NCBI GenBank assembly: GCA_006384855.1
Contig: VCJN01000219.1
Coordinates: forward strand, 1 to 64,000
DNA: 64,000 nucleotides
DNA from: Tetraselmis striata
Lineage: Eukaryota; Chlorophyta; Chlorodendrophyceae; Chlorodendrales; Chlorodendraceae
Direction: 5' to 3'
Below, in pieces: positions 57,649 through 64,000 of the stretch. Made by a program: the position numbers and the translations under genes. The first letter of the stretch is position 1. Each line of letters starts with the position of its first letter. A model generated the notes under the pieces. That model saw only the letters and a program-made list of their open reading frames with translations. It did no database searches and was not told the origin of the DNA.

Positions 57649-59578
57649 TATATAATATACTACATGTTGTGGTAGCTTTGGCGTCCTTTCCCACAATTAT
57701 TGCTTGCGTGGAGGGCCGCGGAGCTATACAGCCATGCAAGTGATCCGTATGCAAACGTTTTGTCGGCGAGTGCGCGTGCGGCCTGACGGCGCAGCGTCAT
57801 CATAGTACCCGTCGCAGTACCCGTGGGTTTGGATACCACTGCAGGGGGGTGACTAAGATGAGCCGCATCTTCCGTCCACGATTTAATTGATTGCGCACAT
57901 AGTACACATGGTAGCTCCCGATACAAGGCTCCGCGATATCTCCACGTGTAGTCGCGAGTTCGCGGTGTCTGCATGCAAAGGGACTCGCGAAGGGGCAGCC
58001 TCTATGCGGCGTCGCCTTAGCAGCATGCCATGACGCGCGGCGGTAAGGTGTAGGCTGTCCTTGGCGATTGGGTCGAGGTTGTGTAGTTCAAAGAACGTGT
58101 GATTGATTGCTGACAAGTAAGGCTGTAACGGCTTGGCCCCGATGTGACCTCGCTCACCAATCCAAGCGACGTACCGGATGACAGTAGCAGTGGTCGCCTC
58201 CGGCGGGCTGATGTTCGCGGGGTCGTGGCAGAACTCCACGAACTGAGACAGCATGCCGGCGTAGCTCTTGGGCGTCTGAGGGGTGAGGGAGCTGGCGAGT
58301 AAGTAAGTCGAGGTCCGAACTAGTGTGAGATGAACGCTTCCTGGCGACGAGAACGGAGTGAAGCAGCCCAAGGGGCGACATCTTCGGGTTCGTCAATTAC
58401 GTACACCTATAAGTACGGCGGCTCGCCGACGGTCGGAGTAGTATCAGGGGGCCGGATCATTCTAGCAAATACTCGGTCGCGACGGTTAGGTTGCCGGCGG
58501 TTGGCCGGTAATTGATGGATGGGTTAGTGACGAGGGCACCAGTACGGCTTTGCGGGGCAAGATTCAGGTAGGAGGGCCGCCACGCGCGCCCTTCGTGCTC
58601 GTAGCGCCTGTCACGCGCGTAACGTACACGCGCGTAGGTTGGTCGTTGCGAACCAGTTGTAACACGTAGTAGTATAACAACCGACGGACGCAATGATGAG
58701 ATGCTACGGGAGGCGAATTTTTGAGCCGCCATGTGCCGGCGTGCAAATGGTTGAGCCGCACTCGGTTGTGGCTGCAAGAAGCGCTGCATCGAGGAAAGTC
58801 TAAATGAAAGCTGTAAAGTGGGAGGGTTCGGTCCGGACATCACCGGGCGCTCATCCCGCCACTGAGATGCCAGGGTTCGCCGTGCGGCAGTAACCGAAAG
58901 TCACTAGGAGCTCCGACGAAAAGGCGTGCCACACGTCACTTGTGCTCACCTTCGCGGCCACGCCCGCGACCATCGCCACGTCCTCGTCCACGCCCGCGTC
59001 TTGCGAACGCCGTCGCTGCCCGAGCAGTAGCGGTAGCTTTTGCGCTGCTGGCGACCGTCGCCTGGACGACGCGACGCTCGCAGTAGTCCTTCATCATGTC
59101 CCCGAAATTCGCGGAGCCCGGATGGTCGGCAGTAGAACGAATACCCTAGGCATGCAGTACGTCTAGAACACCTTGGTTAGGGTGTACACGCTTGATTGCG
59201 TTAAGCCTCCGCAAGAAGCTAGACGAAAGCCAAACGCCTTGCCGATGGCCTCGGCGTGATTCCGAGCGCGCGCGAGGTAGGGGTGAAGTCTTGATTAGCA
59301 GTAGGAACATAAGGTAGCAGCTCGTCGAGGGCCACGAAAAGAGCAGCCATAATGCGGGCTCCGAAACACGACATCCAAAGAAACTCCTCTTGGGCCGGCA
59401 CACACCGGTCATTAGCCCGCTTGAGGTAATCGTTTGTCTGGTCGGTACTCATGGGGAAGAGCCCAAGCACTCGGTTGACCGGTCGAATGGCTTCGCAACG
59501 AGGCTCTGCTCGCTGCAGTAGCTCTGGCACTGACCACGAGGTAGTCATCCTCGCCCCTCGCGGATTTTGCTCCGACAT
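55923..59578 (-). mobile_element. decayed DIRS-like tyrosine-recombinase element
   Basis: Read on the minus strand: a gag-like frame from 59578 (MSEQNPRGARMTTSWSVPEL; FLWMSCFGARIMAALFVALD), ending near 58950 in an Arg/Gly-rich tail (RRGRGRGRGDGRGRGREG); then, at 58290-57990, the N-terminal core-binding domain of a tyrosine recombinase (TPKSYAGMLSQFVEFCHDPA; VIRYVAWIGERGHIGAKPLQ); then, at 56593-55923, catalytic-domain pieces in three frames (NDFRALMASVVNFMFFGRGL; PLSHIRYQGGWATNFDVVLD; PSSHGAWFFFGHI). Frameshifts, stops and a large (CA)n tract interrupt it. The usual catalytic Tyr position (DYIDP in relatives) is His here (DHIDP). No reverse transcriptase is seen between gag and recombinase, so it is either internally deleted or another recombinase-element type. 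Confidence 0.6.
57568..57646 (+). repeat. (CA)n microsatellite
   Basis: A pure CA repeat of almost 80 bases, then ATATATAATATA. It lies within the decayed recombinase element. Open frames across it on both strands are meaningless. Confidence 0.97.
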
Positions 59579-59690
59579 GGCCGCTCTTGGCTAGCTCTAG
59601 CAAGTCGGGGCCCTCTGCGGCTCCCCCGCTTCATGTCGGCTGTCCCACGACGTGTTGCCTTGAGCCGGAGCCATGTGCTATGACTCAACA

Positions 59691-60103
59691 TGTTAGGCTC
59701 TAGCTTAAGCCTGTTCTTTAGGCCCTTTAGGATGCAGCGGAAGGATTTAGAAAGTATGGCCAATCTCTTCTGGTTACAGGGGTTCCTGGGTTATAGTTCT
59801 GTCTCTGAATTCTACCTAGTAGACTTGTCCGAGGCGGTATTTATACCCGCCGAGGTCATAGTCATACCTGTGCTATGTTAGCCGGGTGTCATGGGATACC
59901 CGTGCTGTGTTAGCCACGTAAGGCTTGAGTCAGAGAACTCTAGAGAATTCCAGAACAGTCTTCGGCCTTACACTACTAATATTTACGCCCGCAATACTAA
60001 TATGTACAGCGACTCCGCGGATGCGTAGTCGTACTACCTTTGCGGGGAGTTATACCTGCTAGTATAGCAGAACATTATGGCTAAAGGGAAATGGAGTATA
60101 ACA
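59691..60103 (-). repeat. 3' LTR of the Ty3/gypsy chromovirus
   Basis: The segment is bounded by TGTTA at 59691 and TAACA at 60103, forming the usual short inverted ends. Read on the minus strand it starts TGTTATACTCC directly after a purine tract (CTTAAGGGGGAGAGAG, 60119-60104), which is the expected polypurine tract. Its length is 413 bases. The partner LTR must lie right of the window. CAACA lies just outside the left border. Confidence 0.75.
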
Positions 60104-60189
60104 CTCTCTCCCCCTTAAGCACAAGCGTCCTCGCTGTGCAGGTGTCACAGAACTACATGAAACTACAGTCTTGGTCTTGATTTTGAACT

Positions 60190-63100
60190 TCAGGCGGAAG
60201 GTACTCGGCTTGGGTAGCGATTCCGGAACCGAATGAAGTCTGGGATCTCAGTAAACTGTCGGTATGGTTTAGACAGTAAGAACGACCGGAAAATGTCCAG
60301 GTGCTTGACTCCGCGTAGGGGCTCCCAGATGTCTTCGCTTGGTACGTTGTACGGGAACGCCCATCGCACTCGAAACAGTAGTCCAGTGCCATTGTTGTTG
60401 AAGGCAACATCGAGTATGTCCTGAACATGGAATCGGTTTGCGTCATGGACAATCGGTACTCGTTCAGACTTCGCCGGTTGGTCAGGGTCGTCGTACCACT
60501 TTTCCAGCATACTCGCGTGCACCACGTCGTGGACTCGTACGCCCGCAGGTAGTTGCAATCGGAAAGCAACTGGCGAGATCTGCTCTGTAATGACGAAGGG
60601 GCCCACGTAGCGATCGCGTAGCTTAGCACAGGGTTGCTGAATAAACTTCAGATGAGACGCTTTCAGCTTAACTCTGTCGCCGGTCTTGAATGGTACGGGT
60701 AGTCGTTTACGATTAGCTGCAGTCTGCATACGAGTTTGAGCCTCCAGTACGCAATCATGCGCGAAGCGATGAAGCTCCTGTACATACTTGACGTGTTCCG
60801 GAAGAGCTCGAGTTGGCTCGGTTGCGAGTTGAGTGGTAGCAGGTGTAGTCGGCTCGAATCCCAAAGTCGCCTTGAAAGGGGACATAGTAGTCGAAGTCGA
60901 CTGAGCAGCGTTGATCGCAAACTCCACGTTGGTGAGGTGGTTGACCCAATCATCGTGCAGGGGGTGCACGTAGCAGCGTAGCACTTGCTCCCAAGTTTGG
61001 TTAGTCCGTTCCGTCTGGCCATCGGTTGCTGGATGAAAAGCTGTAGAGATGTTCAGCTTAGTACCCATGGTCTTGAACATATCTTGCCAGAATTCCGACA
61101 TAAATCTGGGGTCTCGGTCAGAGATGAGTTTAGCCGGTAGGCCGAAATGACGAAAAACTGAGCGATGCATTATCTCCGCCAGGCCTTCAGCAGTAACTGT
61201 CTTCGTAGTTGGCTCAACAATTACTCGCTTTGACAGTAGACATACGAAAATCACTACTGAGTCATACCCCTGGCACTCCGGAAGATCTGTGATTAAATCC
61301 AGGGATATTACCTCAAATGGTCGTGACGGTACGTCATGGGGATGAAGTAAGCCGTATGGGGCTGAAGTAAGCCTTATGCCGGGCCGCCTTAGTACGTTGA
61401 CAGGTAGGGCAGCGTCGCACGTAGTTAGTGACAGTCTGTTTCACACGGGGCCACCAGTACAGTTCCACAGTACGCGCCAGTAGTCGTCGTCCTCCTGGGT
61501 GTCCAGCAGTAGGCGCGTCATGTAGTTCGTACAGTGCTCGTTGTCGCAGGTCCGCCACATTTGGTACGTAAAGTCGTGAGCCGTAGGCGTACAGTAGACC
61601 ATTACTGTGACGTACTAGCCAGGATGGTAAAGCCTTCCGCGATTTCAGGTACTCGTCGGAGTCATATGCGGTCTTGATTTCGTCGTAAAACTTGTTGTCC
61701 GCTTGTAGTCGCGACTCCATAGCAAATAAAACTGAATTTATTTCGCAGTCAGCCTCGTCTTCTGACCAGTTGTTCAGCAGATCTAGCTTCTGTAGCGCAT
61801 CCTTCAAGTCGGGTCGCCGAGAGAGGGCGTCCGCATGATTGGCAACTCCTCGCTTGTAGACGATGTCCATATGTCGTTGGTAAGGCGCAAACACTTGCAG
61901 CCATCGTACTTGCCGCGTCGACAAATCGCGTTGGCGAAAGAAGTGCCGTAGTGTGTCATGGTCGGTGATGACCGTAAGCCCGCCGCTCCATCAAGGTAGC
62001 ATCGGAACTTGATGAGTGCATCACGAACCGCTAACAACTCTTGCTCGTGTACCGGGTAGTGAACTTCGTGTTTGTTCATCTTGCGTGCATGGTACGCGAC
62101 ATGTCGAAGTCCTGAGCCTTGATCTTGCAGCAGCACAGCTCCCACTGCAAATCCAGAAGCATCTGTATACAATGTGTAACGGGCGTCCGCAGATGTGTCC
62201 GGTATACTCAGTACAGGTGCTCGTACCATTGCGTCCTTTAATGCACGAAACGCTGCATCAGCACGAGGCGTCCACACAAACTCCGGTTGATTCTTCGTCA
62301 GGTCATGTAGTGGCGCCGCAATAGCCGCGAAGTTATGGATGAACTTGCGGTAATAGCCAGCAAGGCCGAGAAAACCTCGTACGTCCTTTACTGTCTTCGG
62401 CACGGGCCACTGTTGAACTGCTTCCACCTTCCGGGGGTCCATCTTGATCTGTCTTGCTTCGACGATATGGCCCAAAAACTCCACGCTAGTACTGCCGAAC
62501 GAACACTTCGACAGCTTGATATGCAAGTGGTGTCGTTGCAACTCCCGTAGCACCAATCTGATGTGCTCGAGATGCTCTTCAGCTGTCTTGCTGTAGATCA
62601 GCACGTCGTCCAGGTATACCACGCAGAATTTGCCGAGATATGGGCTCAAAACACGGTTCATCATAGTCTGGAATCCAGCTGGGGCGTTTCTCAAGCCGAA
62701 AGGTAACACACAGTACTCGTAGAGTCCATAGTGTGTCCGGAACGCTGTTTTGTGGATGTCTTCCGGTTTAATTCGTACTTGATGGTAGCCTTTGTACAGG
62801 TCCAGAGTACTGAAAATAGTCGCACCATGCAATGAGTCCAATAATTCGTCGATACGAGGAAGCGGGGTCCGGTCTTTCGGTCATTCCGCCCCCCCCCCTG
62901 CGAGAATTCAATTCTCGACATCATCGGGGTTCGAACTGGTGAACCTTACATCAGGATGCTGGCGCCTTGTAACAATTGAGGCGGTATCAATCCGGCTCCG
63001 AAGCACAACGCTTACCACACGGCAGTATTATACAGTATATATACTCGTAGTCCCAGGTACACATTGTACTAGTACACACAGGTACTAACTCGTAGTATAT

Positions 63101-63970
63101 CGTACTCGTATAATTGTCACACTACATTCCGCCCCCCCCTGCGAGAATTCAATTCTCGACATCAGCGGGGTTCGAACTGGTGAACCTTACATCAGGATGC
63201 TGGCGCCTTGTAACAATTGAGGCGGTATCAATCCGGCTCCGAAGCACAACGCTTCACAACGCTTACCACACGGCAGCATTATACAGTACATATACTCGTA
63301 GTCTCAGGTACACATTGTACTAGTACACACAGGTACTAACTCGTAGTATATCGTACTCGTATAATTGTTACACTACATTCCGCCCCCCCCCTGCGAGAAT
63401 TCAATTCTCGACATCATCGGGGTTCGAACTGGTGAACCTTACATCAGGATGCTGGCGCCTTGTAACAATTGAGGCGGTATCAATCCAGCTCCGAAGCACA
63501 ACGCTTACCACACGGCAGTATTATACAGTATATATACTCGTAGTCCCAGGTACACATTGTACTAGTACACACAGGTACTAACTCGTAGTATATCGTACTC
63601 GTATAATTGTCACATTTCTTCGTAAGGTCATTCAATTTATGGTAGTCCACACACATACGCAGAGTGCCGTCTTTCTTACGCACAAATAAAATTGGGGCGC
63701 CGTAGATTGACTTGGACGGACGAATCCACCCTTTTGCCAACAATTCCTCCAGTTGTGACCGTACCTCCTGCAACTCCGCTGGTGACATACGGTACGTTCG
63801 TTCCTTGGGGGTTCATCACTCTCCAGGTTGATCTCAAAGTCGAACTCGCGCTCCGGTGGCAGGTCAGTAGGCTCCGCGATGATGTCTGCAAACTCCATAA
63901 GGGACTCCTTGAGCTCCTCGGTCCACTCGGTCGACTGGTCCGTTCGCAGCTCAGCTACCGCATCGAACAC
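60190..63970 (-). pseudogene. pol: Ty3/gypsy pol polyprotein, disrupted
   Basis: This encodes the retrotransposon's replication and integration enzymes. Reverse transcriptase: [20 protein letters not shown] (63.7 kb), then after the insertion ATIFSTLDLYKGYHQVRI, LPFGLRNAPAGFQTMMNRVL and the catalytic FCVVYLDDVLIYSKT. RNase H: YTLYTDASGFAVGAVLLQDQ and HEQELLAVRDALIKFRCYL. A one-base frame change near 61985 separates it from the rest. Integrase zinc finger: HDAPTAGHPG and CPTCQRTK. Integrase core: the Asp of SLDLITD, the Asp of ISDRDPRF and the Glu of DGQTERTNQTWEQVLR. A frame change just before the core coincides with an imperfect tandem duplication of about 20 bases (61335-61375). C-terminus: GPFVITEQISPVAFRLQLP and a chromodomain with VRWAFPYNVPSEDIWEPLRG, stop at 60190. 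The frame breaks show that it no longer makes one protein. Confidence 0.92.
62883..63613 (-). repeat. three tandem copies of a tRNA-like repeat inserted in pol
   Basis: Units of about 235-250 bases start at about 62883, 63125 and 63376 and are nearly identical; the middle one has a short duplication (CTTCACAACG). On the minus strand each has a G-run, CGGAATG, a TA/GTAC-rich part, CTGCCGTGTGG-TAAGCGTTGTG (A-box-like), TTACAAGGCGCCAGCATCCT and CACCAGTTCGAACCCCGATG (a good B box), ending in the hairpin CGAGAATTGAATTCTCG. The array splits the reverse-transcriptase frame between LNDLTKK and RTPLPRIDELLDS. Related single copies lie at 5.8 kb and 18.8 kb. Confidence 0.85.
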
Positions 63971-64000
63971 CTCGCGTACCGCAACAGCAAACAGTTCCTC

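Larger units (their letters stand above)
59691..64000 (-). mobile_element. Ty3/gypsy chromovirus retrotransposon, truncated by the window edge
   Basis: Minus-strand order from the right edge: reverse transcriptase, RNase H, integrase, chromodomain, purine tract, LTR. This is the Ty3/gypsy order (integrase after RNase H), and a C-terminal chromodomain defines chromoviruses. Gag, protease and the 5' LTR lie beyond 64000. The copy is dead: a 0.73-kb insertion in reverse transcriptase, a frameshift near 61985 and another near 61350. Confidence 0.93.

Noticed and set aside
57372..57754. Cys/Val- and Thr/His-repeat open frames
   Set aside because: They are translations of the (CA)n microsatellite.

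Overview
This is nuclear DNA from a eukaryote, most likely a flagellated green alga of the chlorophycean type. No species can be named from the sequence alone. The evidence is: GC-rich genes split by many short introns with GT-AG and some GC-AG borders; a radial-spoke gene of the RSP2 type, which implies a motile cilium; conserved eukaryotic housekeeping genes (PIG-T, ISY1); and chromovirus, tyrosine-recombinase and LINE-type mobile elements. Long runs of pure G or C, typically 10 to 28 bases, are unusually frequent.

The window has two halves. Positions 1 to about 33.2 kb are gene territory: an unidentified spliced gene on the minus strand (0.7-2.4 kb); an unidentified spliced gene on the plus strand (4.3-10.2 kb); the GPI-transamidase subunit PIG-T (minus, 10.6-17.0 kb); a class I methyltransferase (minus, 18.6-20.9 kb); a HAD-type phosphatase with a 15-nt microexon (minus, 21.4-24.8 kb); an RSP2-like radial-spoke protein (minus, 25.9-28.7 kb); the splicing factor ISY1 (plus, 29.5-31.7 kb); and an intronless protein kinase (minus, 32.3-33.2 kb). 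Exon borders were set by splice consensus, reading-frame phase and family conservation. For HAD, RSP2-like and ISY1 the phases close through the whole CDS.

Positions 33.2 to 64 kb are almost entirely repeats and mobile DNA: tandem repeats (35.4-36.1 kb); a decayed LINE 3' end (36.9-38.1 kb); two DNA elements with terminal inverted repeats and 3-bp TTA target duplications (40.26-42.53 and 50.65-52.60 kb); between them a huge foldback structure about 7.9 kb long with arms of 3.5-4.4 kb (42.53-50.43 kb); a frameshifted transposase-like gene with a 30-bp minisatellite (53.9-55.6 kb); a decayed DIRS-like tyrosine-recombinase element (55.9-59.6 kb); and a Ty3/gypsy chromovirus on the minus strand that runs off the right edge (59.69-64.0 kb), with three tandem copies of a tRNA-like repeat inserted in its reverse transcriptase.

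The genes do not form a pathway. Neighbours are unrelated housekeeping and ciliary genes, as expected for a plant-lineage nuclear genome. The most interesting signals are the foldback element, the TTA-flanked elements with unrecognised proteins, C-tracts placed directly after 5' splice sites in several unrelated genes, and a dispersed tRNA-like repeat family.
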